Assembly: GCF_012489685.1 (NCBI RefSeq)
Contig: NC_080042.1
Location: 45,498,066 to 45,562,065, forward strand
Direction of reading: 5' to 3'
Length of the DNA: 64,000 nucleotides
Origin: Lotus japonicus
Lineage: Eukaryota; Streptophyta; Magnoliopsida; Fabales; Fabaceae
Position 1 is the first letter of the stretch, and each line of letters starts with the position of its first letter. The position numbers were made by a program, and so were the translations under genes. Positions 54,901 to 64,000 of the stretch are shown in pieces. The notes beneath the pieces are model-generated. The model saw only the letters and a list, made by a program, of their open reading frames with translations, did no database searches and was not told the origin of the DNA.

Positions 54901-57420
54901 TTTTTCAGTCTCTACTTGTACAGCCTTGTTCTTTTCTTCACTCATTCTTCGCCTTGGTTGGATGACCGGGGTCGCCCCTGGTCGTATGGCTAGTTTGTGA
55001 GTGATCACCTTGGGATCAATCCCTGGTACATCATTGATGGTCCATGCGAAGAGATCTAGATTATCACCCAGAAGGGTGATTAGTCTGTCCTCTTGTTCTG
55101 TTGTCAAACCACTGCCAATCTTTAGAAACTTGTCCTTGACTTGCACCTGCTTGGTTTCCTCCAGCGGTTGTGGGCGAAAATCATCAGCATCATCTCTTGG
55201 GTCCAAGCTAAATCCTTCTTGTGGGAAGATTTCTGTAATTCGGTGGCTCTCCTTGGCGGCCTTCCGCCCATAGAGCGCCACGCTCCTCAAATAGCATTCC
55301 CTTGCTGCATTCTGGTCTACACGCAATATCCCGACCTTCCCGTTGCAGGCGGGATATTTAACAGTTAAATGAGCAGTTGAGATGACCGCGCAGACCTTGT
55401 TGAGGGTGTCTCGCCCCAAGAGTACGTTGTAATTGGCTCTACACGCCAATACTAAGTACTTTACTTGAAACTTCTTGACAAACTCTCCTTCTCCAAAGGC
55501 AGTCGAAATTTCGACGTATCCCCGCACACTGACACGGTCTCCTGTGAATCCCACCAAAGTTCCCCTGTATGGTTTCAAATCTGATTCCTTTAGTCCCAGG
55601 CGATCAAAGGCGTCTCCATAGATGATATCTGCCGAAGATCCCTGGTCTAAGAATACCTTCTTTGTCACATAATTGTTAACCCTAATTGTTACCACAATTG
55701 GATCGTTGTCATGGGGAATTACATGCGCAAAATCCTGAGGGGTGAATGTAATAGGGGAATGATTCACCCAACACTCGCCTTCGTTCGACTCCTGTACTGA
55801 GTGTACTGCCGCCACGTAGCGTTTTCTGGCCTTACTTGAAATTGCACCCCCGCCAAATCCTCCTGCAATAGATGAGCATTCCCCAACAGGATCGCCCAAC
55901 TCTTCAACTATCTCTTTACCTTTACCTTTGTCCCCTTGAGTGATGTTAGCTACCTCCGGCGCTGCTGTGTCTTTGACAAAGTTTGCCAAATGGCCAGCTT
56001 TAATCAAGCGATCAATTTCCCGCCTTAAATTCCAGCAATTATCTGTCGTATGCCCCAACGCTCTGTGGTACTCGCACCACCTATTGGTGTCCACGTTAGC
56101 TGGCGGCCGCCGTGGGGGTGGTGGGTACTGCACAACGTTGGTCTGTCCAACCGCCCTTAAAATGGTACTTAAGGGTGCATTCAACTTAGTAAGTGGGATT
56201 GGCGTTGGCGAAGCACCAGGCTGACCAGCTGTGGCAGCAGCGGGACCTTGTGAATTTCTGTGCCATGTATTTTGAAAGCCAGGTTTAGAGTTGTGATATG
56301 GTCCCGGTCTTGGTACACGGGGGGTTTGCGCTATCCTGGTTTCCTTCCCCGCCTTAGATTTGTCTTGTGAAACACCGCCAGATTGAGACTGCTTACGTCT
56401 TTCCTCTCTTTCTTGTTTCTTCTGGTCATCTTGCTCAATCAATATGAACTCTTGAACACGAGCGCGAAGATCCATCATATCCTTCGCCGGTCGCCTTGTT
56501 AAGTCTCTATTCAAATCTCCCGCCCGAAGGCCATTTTTGAATGACGCCAAACAGACATCTGGATTTTCATCCTCCAACTGCACCGCCATCTTGCTGAAGC
56601 GTGCCATGTAGGTTTTTAATTTCTCGCCTGGTTGCTGATGTATGCTGATAAGATCAAACATTGTTGCTTTTGTGGTTTTATTGGCGGAAAATTGAGTCAG
56701 AAACTTAGTGGACAGATCAGTGAAATTATCAATGGAGAAGGGCGGTTGTCGAATGAACCACTGCATCGCCATGCCCTTGAACGTGGAAGGCAATAATCGA
56801 CATTTTACCGCATCCGACGCCCCGCCGATCACCATTTTAGTATTGAAGTATCTAAGATGCTCCATAGGATCAGATTCGCCCGAAAAGGCGTCTAATGCCA
56901 TGGTTTGCAGGTGCTTTGGAATGTCCACCCTAGTGATGGCTGGAACAAAAGGTTGGAATTCAACTACATCCTCCGCCTCCAGGCGTTGTTCTTGCTTAAA
57001 ATTCTGCCGCTGAGTAAGATACTCAACTTGGGCTTGCAACTGCTCGTTTTGGGACTGCACCTTCTGCAAGGTATCTAACATTTGTTGCAAAGCCGCAGGC
57101 GTGATACCTGTCACTGCCTCTTGCGCTCTCCGTGGAGCAGTTGTTTTAAGATCTTCCAAGTTCACGTAATCAGGCGGCGTTGAACGCCGCCGAACACCTG
57201 GATCTGATTTAGCGATCAGATCTGAAGGTCTTCCCGGAGCTGCATTCACCAATGACGCCGGCGACGGCGCCACTGAGTGGACCCCCTCCGAGGAAGCTTC
57301 CTGCTCTTGGTCGTCCAGTACGGGACGGTTGTTGTTTCGTCCGCCGGCGCGACCGCCGTGTCGACCACCACCGCGCCGGCGATGATCGCGCCGACCTACG
57401 CCGTATGAACGAGTCTCCAT
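51970..57420 (-). CDS. Tat-B gag-pol polyprotein (1816 residues)
   Basis: It starts at the ATG 42 bases inside the primer site (METRSYGVGRRDHRRRGG, a basic N-terminus). Gag core: residues about 165-330 (MALDAFSGESDPMEHLRYFN, IHQQPGEKLKTYMARFSKM). Cys/His motif near 450 (CEYHRALGHTTDNC). Aspartic protease near 600 (VFLDQGSSADIIYG, ANYNVLLGRDTL). Reverse transcriptase about 840-1020 (LMDAYSGYNQIMM, FGLKNAGATYQRL, YVDDMIV). RNase H about 1090-1210, then the second RNase H about 1225-1350 (WVLSVDGSSNNTGSGAG, NQSEYEALIAGL, LFIKGDSQLVVKQV, NERADVLAKLAS). Integrase about 1430-1700 (GTDILGPFP, LVMDNGTQF, GQAESANKV). The C-terminal GDLVLRKN and LSPNWGGPYRI segment has no chromodomain. Gag and pol are one frame, so no frameshift is needed. 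All catalytic residues I can check are present. Confidence 0.97.
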   Translation of the reverse strand: METRSYGVGRRDHRRRGGGRHGGRAGGRNNNRPVLDDQEQEASSEGVHSVAPSPASLVNAAPGRPSDLIAKSDPGVRRRSTPPDYVNLEDLKTTAPRRAQEAVTGITPAALQQMLDTLQKVQSQNEQLQAQVEYLTQRQNFKQEQRLEAEDVVEFQPFVPAITRVDIPKHLQTMALDAFSGESDPMEHLRYFNTKMVIGGASDAVKCRLLPSTFKGMAMQWFIRQPPFSIDNFTDLSTKFLTQFSANKTTKATMFDLISIHQQPGEKLKTYMARFSKMAVQLEDENPDVCLASFKNGLRAGDLNRDLTRRPAKDMMDLRARVQEFILIEQDDQKKQEREERRKQSQSGGVSQDKSKAGKETRIAQTPRVPRPGPYHNSKPGFQNTWHRNSQGPAAATAGQPGASPTPIPLTKLNAPLSTILRAVGQTNVVQYPPPPRRPPANVDTNRWCEYHRALGHTTDNCWNLRREIDRLIKAGHLANFVKDTAAPEVANITQGDKGKGKEIVEELGDPVGECSSIAGGFGGGAISSKARKRYVAAVHSVQESNEGECWVNHSPITFTPQDFAHVIPHDNDPIVVTIRVNNYVTKKVFLDQGSSADIIYGDAFDRLGLKESDLKPYRGTLVGFTGDRVSVRGYVEISTAFGEGEFVKKFQVKYLVLACRANYNVLLGRDTLNKVCAVISTAHLTVKYPACNGKVGILRVDQNAARECYLRSVALYGRKAAKESHRITEIFPQEGFSLDPRDDADDFRPQPLEETKQVQVKDKFLKIGSGLTTEQEDRLITLLGDNLDLFAWTINDVPGIDPKVITHKLAIRPGATPVIQPRRRMSEEKNKAVQVETEKLIKARFIREVQYPTWLANVVMVKKANGKWRMCTDYTSLNKVCPKDSYPLPNVDKLVDGASGNELLSLMDAYSGYNQIMMHPSDEESTAFMTNQANYCYKTMPFGLKNAGATYQRLMDKIFSKQVGRNMEVYVDDMIVKSARASDHGGDLKEAFDQLRTYQMKLNPEKCSFGIQGGKFLGFMLTSRGIEVNPDKGRAILEMKSPTSIKEVQRLTGRMAALSRFLPMAGDKAAPFFTCLKKNSKFQWTEECEQAFTKLKETLATLPVLSKPTPGVPLVLYLAVTDKAVSTVLLQEEGKKQKVIYFVSHTLQGAELRYQKIEKAALAILKTARRLRPYFQSFQVKIKTDVPLRQVLQKPDLSGRLVSWSVELSEYDLQYEPRGQVTVQSLIDFVAELTPTEGEKTQGEWVLSVDGSSNNTGSGAGITIESPDKMIIEQSLKFEFKASNNQSEYEALIAGLRLAIELGVQKLFIKGDSQLVVKQVKGEYQVKDPQLSKYLEVVRRLMMEVKEIKIEHVPRGQNERADVLAKLASTGKLGNYQTVIQETLPRPSIDLVEIKLKAVKSVSEGEISWMESIKTFLENPPKEDDLNTRAKRREASFYTLVGGELYRRGIMSPMLKCVDIKDALGIMAEVHEGVCSSHIGGRSLAVKVIRAGFYWPTMKKDCLEYVKKCEKCQVFSDLHKAPPEELTTMMSPWPFAMWGTDILGPFPVAKAQMKYIIVAVDYFTKWIEAEAVATITAAKVRSFLWRRIICRFGVPRALVMDNGTQFTSSVTREFCTEMGIEMRFASVEHPQTNGQAESANKVILKGLKKKLDEAKGLWAEELPGVLWAYNTTEQSSTKETPYRLTYGTDAMLPVEIENQNWRVARFNENDNGENLIANLIMLPEEQREAHIRNEAGKVKVARKFSTKVVPRKMRVGDLVLRKNTIPDKHNKLSPNWGGPYRIIGDVGGGAYKLEQLSGQKVPRTWNASHLKQYFS

Positions 57421-57461
57421 GGCTCGCGATTCCTCCTTCTGTCACCGGAAGAGCTGAGTCT

Positions 57462-57480
57462 TCCCCACAGACGGCGCCAA
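57462..57480 (-). other. Tat-B primer binding site
   Basis: The minus strand reads TTGGCGCCGTCTGTGGGGA directly next to the 5' LTR end (CAGAACA). TGGCGCC...GGGGA is the usual form in plant Tat and Athila elements. Confidence 0.75.
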
Positions 57481-57858
57481 TGTTCTGTACTAGGGCAAGC
57501 TTATGTAAGAGAAAGACAAAAAGTAAACCCTAGCAGAGCACTAAAATAGCAAAACTACCATAAAAGGAATATTCTCATTAATGCTGAAAAAGTTGGTTTC
57601 GTACAAGTGGATGACCTCCCCTTTTATAGAGGGGGTGGTCATGATATGGATCTTTCCTATATTTGGGCCTGACAATCAGGGCCCAAATCCCCGTACATAT
57701 AAGACAAATCCAAAGGAATCTTCCAGCTGGCTTGTGGGTCCATCACCTAAGGGAGGGCAATGAAGCTCGTCATGTTGCCTTTCCCGCCTTGGCTATCGTC
57801 AATGGTTTGTTGTTCATTTTGGGCGGGACATAATCTTCTTTATGTCCCGCCCAGTCCA
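57481..57858 (-). repeat. Tat-B 5' LTR (378 bp)
   Basis: Identical to 48348-48725 as far as I can compare by eye. The inverted repeat arms lie at 57821-57833 and 57840-57852. Confidence 0.96.
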
Positions 57859-58487
57859 AGTAGTATATTAATAAATGTATAGTACACAACAGTATTAACA
57901 ATATATGTATTTACTTTTAAAAAACAATATACGTATTTGCTCCATAAAAAATCAATATACGTATTTCCAAAAAAATAGACCTAAACCTTTGATAGAAAAA
58001 TATATTTATATTTATAAATTAATAAATAAATATATTAGAAACACAAAAATCGTTAATATCATTAAATACATATTGTAAAAATTTATTTACAAATTGCTCA
58101 GTAATGAATAGACAAAAATATTATCCTAAAAAAAGATACAAAAATATTATCATAATCCAAAAAATATTGAAATTTATATAAATTATTCATTATATATATT
58201 ATTATATTCAAATTATTTTATGAATATTTTAGAAATATTTGAATCATCTAATATGCATAAAAGATCATGCAAAACGAAAATAATGATGATTTCATTTAAA
58301 TTAATATTAATTTGTACAAAAAATAAAAGATACAATTTGAGATTATCATCTAATATACATATAAAAAAAGCCTACAAAGAGAAAATAATCATATGATCGT
58401 ATATGTATCTAGAAATTCATTCTCTAATATCAATTTAAAATTTAAATTGAGTACATGTTTGAAAATCATTATTTCTTTCTTTAATAC

Positions 58488-58515
58488 TAGTGTTTTTTAC
58501 CCGCGCGTTGCACGG
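58488..58515 (-). other. Helitron-like 3' terminus
   Basis: The minus strand reads CCCGTGCAACGCGCGGGT, then AAAAAACACTAGT. A GC-rich hairpin about 10 bases before CTAGT is the classic Helitron 3' end. A candidate 5' end for the same element (minus strand TCTATATATTAATATATA) is near 61262-61245. Confidence 0.6.
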
Positions 58516-58826
58516 GAAATATGTCTATTTTATTTGATGCATTAATTAATACTTTGATTATTAAAAATATATTAAACAACGAATGAAATAGAAAAGTCAG
58601 AATTGATGAGTAAAGTGGACATAAAGACTTCTCTTCTAAGCCCGATTGAGACCAAGAGGAACTCGTTTCACATTCTTTGTAAATATGAAGACGATAACAC
58701 AAATCATAGATATAAGGAATTATCAACATATTAATCTTAAAAAAAATTAATGTGATAGTAGCACAAATCAGGATTGTGTAAGATATATCATAAAGTATAA
58801 CATTATTGTGTTTATTTCAACTAAGT

Positions 58827-59161
58827 AGGGATGACAATGGGTAGGTACTATAGTACCATCTCCATACCCGCGTTTTTAAAAATTACATGTACTCGTCTCC
58901 ATACTCACGTGGGTAGCAACTCGAAGCTCTCCACCTTTAGACAATTCAATGTCATTATAGGAAGCTATCCATCTTTGCCAAAATCTAAATCTATGGATGA
59001 CAATGGGTCTCAAAATCATAGGGTACCCGCAAAAAATATCCACTATGAGTAGGGTAAAAAACCGCTAAATGGGTATGAGGTTGAGTATAGATAATTACCC
59101 GCAAAAAATATAGGGTATGAGTGCGGGTATGGGTACTATAGTACCCAACTGGCCCATATCC
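58827..59161. repeat. MITE-like segment with inverted ends
   Basis: The left end GGGATGACAATGGGTAGG and the right end (inverted) GGATATGGGCCAGTTGGG both lead into the palindrome GGTACTATAGTACC, at 58844-58857 and 59132-59145. Inside, TACCCGC and GGGTA words alternate. The GGGATGACAATGGGT start is like hAT-type small elements of plants. No clear target duplication was found. Confidence 0.4.
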
Positions 59162-59170
59162 GCACACACA

Positions 59171-59171
<1 letters not shown>

Positions 59172-59228
<57 letters not shown>
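59172..59228 (+). repeat. (TTA)n microsatellite, about 19 units
   Basis: An uninterrupted run of TTA following ACACACATG. Confidence 0.95.
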
Positions 59229-62200
59229 TGGGAATATATTAACAAATTAACTTAAGCTATAGCTTTCAAACTCACTCTTTTTTAAAAAAAAAAAGTTTGG
59301 GATATATTAATTAATACTCTAAAAATAAATAATAAATAAATTAAGATAAAATCAAGAAATAAACCACCTAAATCCATCAAATCTAAAATTTAAAAATGTA
59401 TTTTTTCTCTAAAAATAAATCAAAAATAAATTAAGATAAAATCAAGAAATAAACAACATAAATCCTAATCAAATCTAAAATTTTGAAATGTATTTTTTTA
59501 TGAGAATTAATCTGAGAATGACACGTGTTATTTTTTTTTTCCAATTAGTGAATATTCTGCACCCTAGAAGATTTTCTTTTTCTCAATCCTTTTGCTTTTG
59601 ATTAAGAAAATAAAAGCAGGAATCCTTAAAGCATATGACATCTTACAATTAGTTGAAGAACAAAATCAATTCATGAAGAAGATTGAAACAGAAACCCAAA
59701 ATGAAGTCTTGAAGAACAAAATACCCTCTTTCACCAATTTGAAAGGACTGTGGTGAAAGAATTGTATTTAGTGTATTTGTGAATCTTGGGGTGGAGCTCT
59801 TGTGAAACAAAAAATCAAAGGAACATTTCAGTCAAGAGAAACAAAAAATGATGTATTGCCCCATATGTGCGCACCCCAGCAAATTATCTATATATGTAAG
59901 AAAAAAACAAAATAATTCTCTCACCCAAAATAATTGTGGTTACTTCACCAATAAACTTATACTAACAATCAATTTAAATTGAACTTAAGGAAATATATAG
60001 AGTAAAGTAAGATAAGTCACCCAATTGGCATACTAAAACATGAGTATATGCAAAACTAATGAGTTTGAGGAAAACATGAACCAACCTTAAGAATGAGCTA
60101 ACCATACTCATGAAGATTAAATGTGAGCTCTTCATATGCTTTCATCAATTTGACTGACCTGTGCATCATTAAAAAAAAAAATTAGTAAGTTGTGCATCAT
60201 TCACATACAGTGCAAATAGTATGCTTATACACACAGCTCAAACATGATGAATAAAAACGTGCAAAATTTGAGAAATGAATATAAATTCGGGCTATCCTAA
60301 GTTTCGTAAATTTCTATAAATTATACCAAAATCTGGTTTAGTATGGCTTCGAACGCATGGATTTCTACAAACTATACTAAAATCTGGTTTAAAAAAATAC
60401 AAAAGCGGAAGTAGAACAATAGAAAAAACATTACGTCTTCAACAATGATTCGTTAAAGGGTCTATGCAAAAATTTGTAAACTTTTGGATCAAAACACACA
60501 AAATATGTGAAATTTAAGAATCCAGGATTGAATTACGAACAAAGGATAAACTGAAATAGCACAAACCATCAATCACAACATGATAAATTCTTCTTCACGT
60601 AACATCATCTTACGGCATACCTCTGTCGTGATCGCGACATGTGGCAGAGGTAGAAATAGCAGCTATCAAATCTCTGTGTGTCCATGGTAGCTTTGTGGAT
60701 CCTCAGCACCAAATCAACTCCCTTTTCTTAGAATTAGCATTAAATAAATAATAAGATAAATTAAGATAAAATCAAGAAATAAACAACCTAAATCATAATC
60801 AAATCTAAACTTTAAAAAGGTACTAAATAAAGATAGATAAAAACTACCAAAATCTAGCAAATCACAATAAAAAACTCATAAAATCCTGAATTAAATAAAA
60901 ATATGAAAATTCAATAAAAATACCATAAAAATTCATTTTTACTCTAAATGTAACTCAAAAATAAAATAAAATATTTCATGAAATTAAAATTAAATAAATA
61001 ATAAATAAGGATAGATAAAAACTATCAAAATCACAATAAAAATTACACGAAAACTGTTTACACGAAGGGATAGATAAATAAAACTATCTGATAGATAGAT
61101 AAAATATTTCATGAAATTAAAATTTTTATCTATCCTTATTTATTAAACTATCTGTTTATTATTCGTATAATACTCAATTCAATATCTGTTTTGGAATTAG
61201 GAAACACGTGTCAACAAAATATAGGTTATCTAATTCTTTTCTAATATATATTAATATATAGAGGAGGAGATGACTGATGCAATATCTTAGATAATTAGGA
61301 AAAATCTTTTAAATTTTAATGGATTATAATCTCAGCATTACATTTTTTTTTATATTATGGATCGTGAGAAATAATAAAAGGAGAAATCACGGGATTCCTG
61401 TAAATATGTAGTAAATTAGGCTTGAGACTTTTCCTAATTTAAAGAGATAATAAGAACGGTTTCAAGATTTGTTTTGAAAATAAATTTAGTAATGAGCAAT
61501 CTAGGTAAATCTTAGATAATTATGGCAAATCTTTTAAAATTCGGTTTCAAGATAAAATAACACAACATAAGAAAATCTATCAAATGGAATGACACATGAA
61601 TTTTTTTTTTATGAGAATTAACTTGATAATGACACGTGAGATTTTTTTAGAGTATTAATTAATTTAAGATAAAAATAAACAACCTTAATCTTAATTATTT
61701 TATACTCTAAAAATAACTCTAAAATAAAATAAAATATTTCCTGAAATTAACATTAAATAAATAATAAGATAAATTAAGATAAAATTAAGAAATAAAAAAC
61801 CTAAATCCTAATCAAATCTAAAATTTAAAAAGGTAATAAATAAAAATAGATAAAAACTACAAAAATCTAGCGCAAATCATAATAAAAACTCATAAAATCC
61901 TGAATTAATTAAAAATCGGAATATGCAATAAAAATACCATAAAAATTAATTAATACTCTAAAAATAAATATTAAGATAAATTAAGATAAAATCATGAAAT
62001 AAACAACATAAATCCTAATCAAATCTAAAATTTAAAAAGGTACTGAATAAATATAGATAAAAACTATCAAAATCTAGCAAATAACAATAAAAACTCATAA
62101 AATCATGAATTAATTAAAAATCCGAAAATTCAATAAAAATACCATAAAAATTAATTAATACTCTAAAAATAAATCAAAAATAAATTAAGATAAAATTAAG

Positions 62201-62255
62201 AAATAAACAACATAAATCCTAATCAAATCTAAAATTTAAAAAAATATTTTTTTAT

Positions 62256-62445
62256 GAGAATTAACCTGAGAATGACACGTGTAATATTTTTTATAAGAAT
62301 TAACGTGAGAATGACACGTCACTAAGAATTAACGTGAGAATGACACGTCACTAAATCAGTCTGATAGAAGTTCTTCTTTTCTAATATATATTGATATTGA
62401 TATTGATATTGATATTGATATTGATATTGATTGATTGGTTGATTG
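62256..62445 (+). repeat. ACGTG-motif tandem copies and (TTGATA)n microsatellite
   Basis: GAATTAACSTGAGAATGACACGT occurs three times between 62256 and 62353, with 30-46 bp spacing. From about 62391 TTGATA is repeated seven times, then TTGA words. The ACGTG core resembles plant G-box/ABRE elements but is more likely Helitron end sequence. Confidence 0.75.
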
Positions 62446-62562
62446 ATTACACGATTGACTTATGTATAATTTAAAAATTACATATATATGAAAACTAATT
62501 TATTCATTACAAAATTTTAACATAAAATTTCGTGCAGCACACAGGTTATCGCACTAGTACCA

Positions 62563-62756
62563 TAATAAGAATAAATTAATGAAGAGAATTAGTGATTTCA
62601 TTAAGTTGAAAATGCATAGTAAAGTGTTTCTATATATACACAAGAGGATTAAATAACTAACCAGTCTAACTATTCCAGCTGTCATCTAACTACCCTCTAA
62701 CGACCTTCTAACCATCATAACAAACTTCTTACTTCCTAAATACTACAGTTGTAATA
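62563..62756 (-). repeat. Host copia 5' LTR (194 bp)
   Basis: On the plus strand it runs TAATAAGAATA...CAGTTGTAATA, aligning with 12965-13132. The bases to its left, reversed, read TGGTA, the first part of a Met-tRNA primer site. AACTT follows on the right. Confidence 0.82.
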
Positions 62757-62761
62757 AACTT

Positions 62762-62957
62762 TCTACTAACTTATAAGCTCTCATATATCTTTTCAACTTG
62801 CGGTTAAAATATCAGCTCATTTAAAATTTGAAAGTCTGCATAATCTTTTTTTTTAACATAAAGTGTGCATAGTGTAAATTAATATCATATAATTCACTAG
62901 TTTGGCTTATTGATCTATAAAATTTTAATAAATAAAAAAATTGAGAAAACTTTATTA

Positions 62958-62991
<34 letters not shown>

Positions 62992-63002
62992 TTTTTTTTT
63001 TT

Positions 63003-63041
<39 letters not shown>

Positions 63042-64000
63042 GTTATATGCTAACTTCAAATTATCATAGAAAGTCAGATTAAGATATAAGAAGACAAATA
63101 ATTTCAGCCTTATGATATTATTATTCACACTGAGATTGTGTACTTTCAGTCCAAGAAAACCCTACCCTGCATTTTAGGGGTTTGTATTGGTGGTGTCACC
63201 AAGGCCCTTCCCTCCTTGAGTGGCATACATAGCTAAATGCCCCACAGGAGGGACCAACCAACTGTGAGCAAATGGAAGTTAGCTGACTGACCCCTTCCCA
63301 CTAGGGGCATGAGGGAATGCAACATGGGTACTTTCTCCCATTTCTCATAGCTAAAGCCAAAAACAGAAGGCACCAATTATATCTTGCACAACCTTCTGTT
63401 TATTACTGTTATTTTACATCTATTTTCTCATGCGCCCTGCTATAACTAGTTACTGTATAAATGCAAGCAAAACTTTTCATATCATTCAATATTTCTTTAC
63501 ACTGATAACTCTGCTTGTGAGACAACTCTAGATTAGTATTTGCTTTTGTCATGAACTATTATTGTATGATCTTATCCTCCTATTTATCTCTTTCTCCAGC
63601 TCTTCTAGACCTCCCACCTCTTCAAGTTCCTGCGCGCCATATTGATCACCCAACAATTATTATAGCACCACAATAAAACTAAAGCGTCCAACTAACACAT
63701 AAAAATAATATGGAAGACATGAGCTCATCAATTCAGTGCATGGTTGGATCAGCATCACTATTGACTAAAGTGTGAATTGAATGTGAAGTAATTTATGTAT
63801 GATACATTTATGAAAATGTGATTTTTGTTGATGATATTGTGAAAATTAGTTGTAAAATCTCACAATTGATTATGTTCAATGTAAAACTATTCTCTCTAAT
63901 TTCTACCAGAATTAACTTTACCTTTGAAATCAATTTTCTAAAATAACTCTGAAACGTTGATATTTTCATTCATAATTGATTTTACTCTACATGAATTGAG
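62762..64000. other. Right flank: AT-rich, simple repeats, no recognised gene
   Basis: An ATT-rich simple repeat with a central T run covers 62951-63041. From 63120 the sequence is less AT-rich and looks unique (GGAGGGACCAACCAACTGTG). A TATA-like TATAAAT lies at 63456-63462, with 5'-leader-like sequence after it. No ORF longer than about 50 codons stands out. It may be the promoter and start of a gene whose body is to the right, but nothing in the window proves that. Confidence 0.35.
62951..63041 (+). repeat. (ATT)n microsatellite with internal poly-T
   Basis: ATT units, then about 17 T, then ATT units again. Confidence 0.95.

Larger units (their letters stand above)
48343..57863 (-). mobile_element. 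Tat-B: complete, apparently intact Tat-lineage gypsy retrotransposon
   Basis: The element proper runs 48348-57858 (9511 bp) and has two 378-bp LTRs that I read as identical. The flanks are AGTAA (48343-48347) and AGTAG (57859-57863), a five-base duplication with one change. On the minus strand the order is LTR, primer site directly adjacent, one uninterrupted gag-pol ORF, an opposite-strand gene, polypurine tract, LTR. Identical LTRs and an open 1816-codon frame indicate a very recent, possibly competent insertion. The second RNase H places it in the Tat lineage, as for Tat-A, although the two are clearly different families. Confidence 0.95.
47842..62557 (+). mobile_element. Helitron-like element (non-autonomous, AT-rich) inserted at the host copia primer site
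   Basis: The left end is A|TCTAATCTTAATAATATATA at 47841/47842. The right end is CGTGCAGCACACAGG...CACTAG|T at 62557/62558. TC at the 5' end, CTAG at the 3' end with a decayed GC hairpin just before it, and insertion between A and T without duplication are Helitron rules. On both sides the flank is host copia: gag leader on the left, and LTR end plus TGGTA of the primer site on the right. Without Tat-B it would be about 5.2 kb. No Rep/helicase ORF is seen. It seems composite, since internal Helitron-like ends occur at 58488 and about 61262. Confidence 0.5.
57859..62557. other. AT-rich Helitron-derived stretch without genes
   Basis: No coding ORF is convincing. The stretch holds a Helitron-like 3' end in minus orientation at 58488-58515, a MITE-like segment at 58827-59161 and a (TTA)n run. 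It also has several diverged copies of one AT-rich unit (TTAAGATAAAATCAAGAAAT followed by AAACAACCTAAATCC) near 59341, 59425, 60757, 61770, 61978 and 62190. A TGAGAATGACACGTG motif recurs near 59513, 61625 and 62268-62350. It looks like several Helitron copies stacked on each other. Confidence 0.5.
12960..62761 (-). mobile_element. Host copia element (minus strand) split over about 50 kb by later insertions
   Basis: Short LTR copies lie at 12965-13132 and 62563-62756. They are flanked by the same five bases, AACTT, at 12960-12964 and 62757-62761. Between them, in minus orientation, are the polypurine tract (TTGAGGGGGAG), RNase H, reverse transcriptase and integrase fragments, protease, gag and the primer-site remnant. 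All are in copia order once the inserted elements are set aside. About 3.1 kb of the original element remains. The LTRs differ at roughly a fifth of positions plus indels, so it is the oldest element here. The short LTR and the PPT sequence suggest an Ale- or Tork-like lineage, which is not proven. Confidence 0.85.

Noticed and set aside
58991..59245. 84-codon minus-strand ORF starting with an isoleucine run
   Set aside because: It is a translation of the (TTA)n microsatellite.

Overview
This window is plant nuclear heterochromatin, almost certainly from a legume. That assignment is an inference from the mix of very large Sirevirus-type copia elements carrying an extra downstream ORF, and Tat-lineage gypsy elements with a second RNase H. 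I see no complete ordinary host gene. Nearly every base belongs to a transposable element, and most elements are nested in one another. Boundaries rest on paired LTR termini (TG...CA) and target-site duplications (TSDs) read directly from the sequence.

Left part (1-12554): a degraded Sirevirus-type copia element (SIRE-L, minus strand) runs off the left edge. It keeps its 5' LTR (10496-11664), tRNA-Met primer site, gag, pol and extra ORF, all with frameshifts. A long gypsy-type LTR (4333-about 7056) interrupts its pol. SIRE-L itself sits in an older copia LTR remnant (11665-about 12554).

Main part (12965-62756): one small, old, minus-strand copia element has its two short LTRs about 49.5 kb apart, with matching AACTT duplications at 12960-12964 and 62757-62761. 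Only about 3 kb of it remains. The rest was inserted later. (a) Tat-A, a plus-strand Tat gypsy element (13182-43703, LTRs about 2% different), has inside it an almost new Sirevirus (SIRE-R, 19119-31384, TSD GTGTT, LTRs differing at one position). Tat-A also holds a 3.8 kb solo LTR (39072-42901, TSD GCATC). SIRE-R in turn holds a 139-bp solo LTR of TRIM type (22359-22497). (b) A 1.46 kb solo LTR lies at 45158-46620 (TSD ACACA). (c) A Helitron-like AT-rich segment (47842-62557) contains Tat-B, a minus-strand Tat gypsy element (48348-57858) with identical 378-bp LTRs and an uninterrupted 1816-residue gag-pol ORF.

The most interesting feature is shared by three unrelated elements. Each carries, between its last sense ORF and its 3' LTR, protein genes on the opposite strand with their own TATA boxes. 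Tat-A has a four-exon plant-mobile-domain gene (38600-34679, two frameshifts) plus a small helical ORF (34158-33687). Tat-B has an intact two-exon gene (49374-51508) whose single intron joins two ORFs in frame. SIRE-R has a 130-residue coiled-coil ORF (29359-28967). Intron phases and the first-ATG rule support these as real transcription units.

The right end (62757-64000) is unique-looking AT-rich DNA with a simple repeat and a possible promoter, but no recognisable coding sequence.
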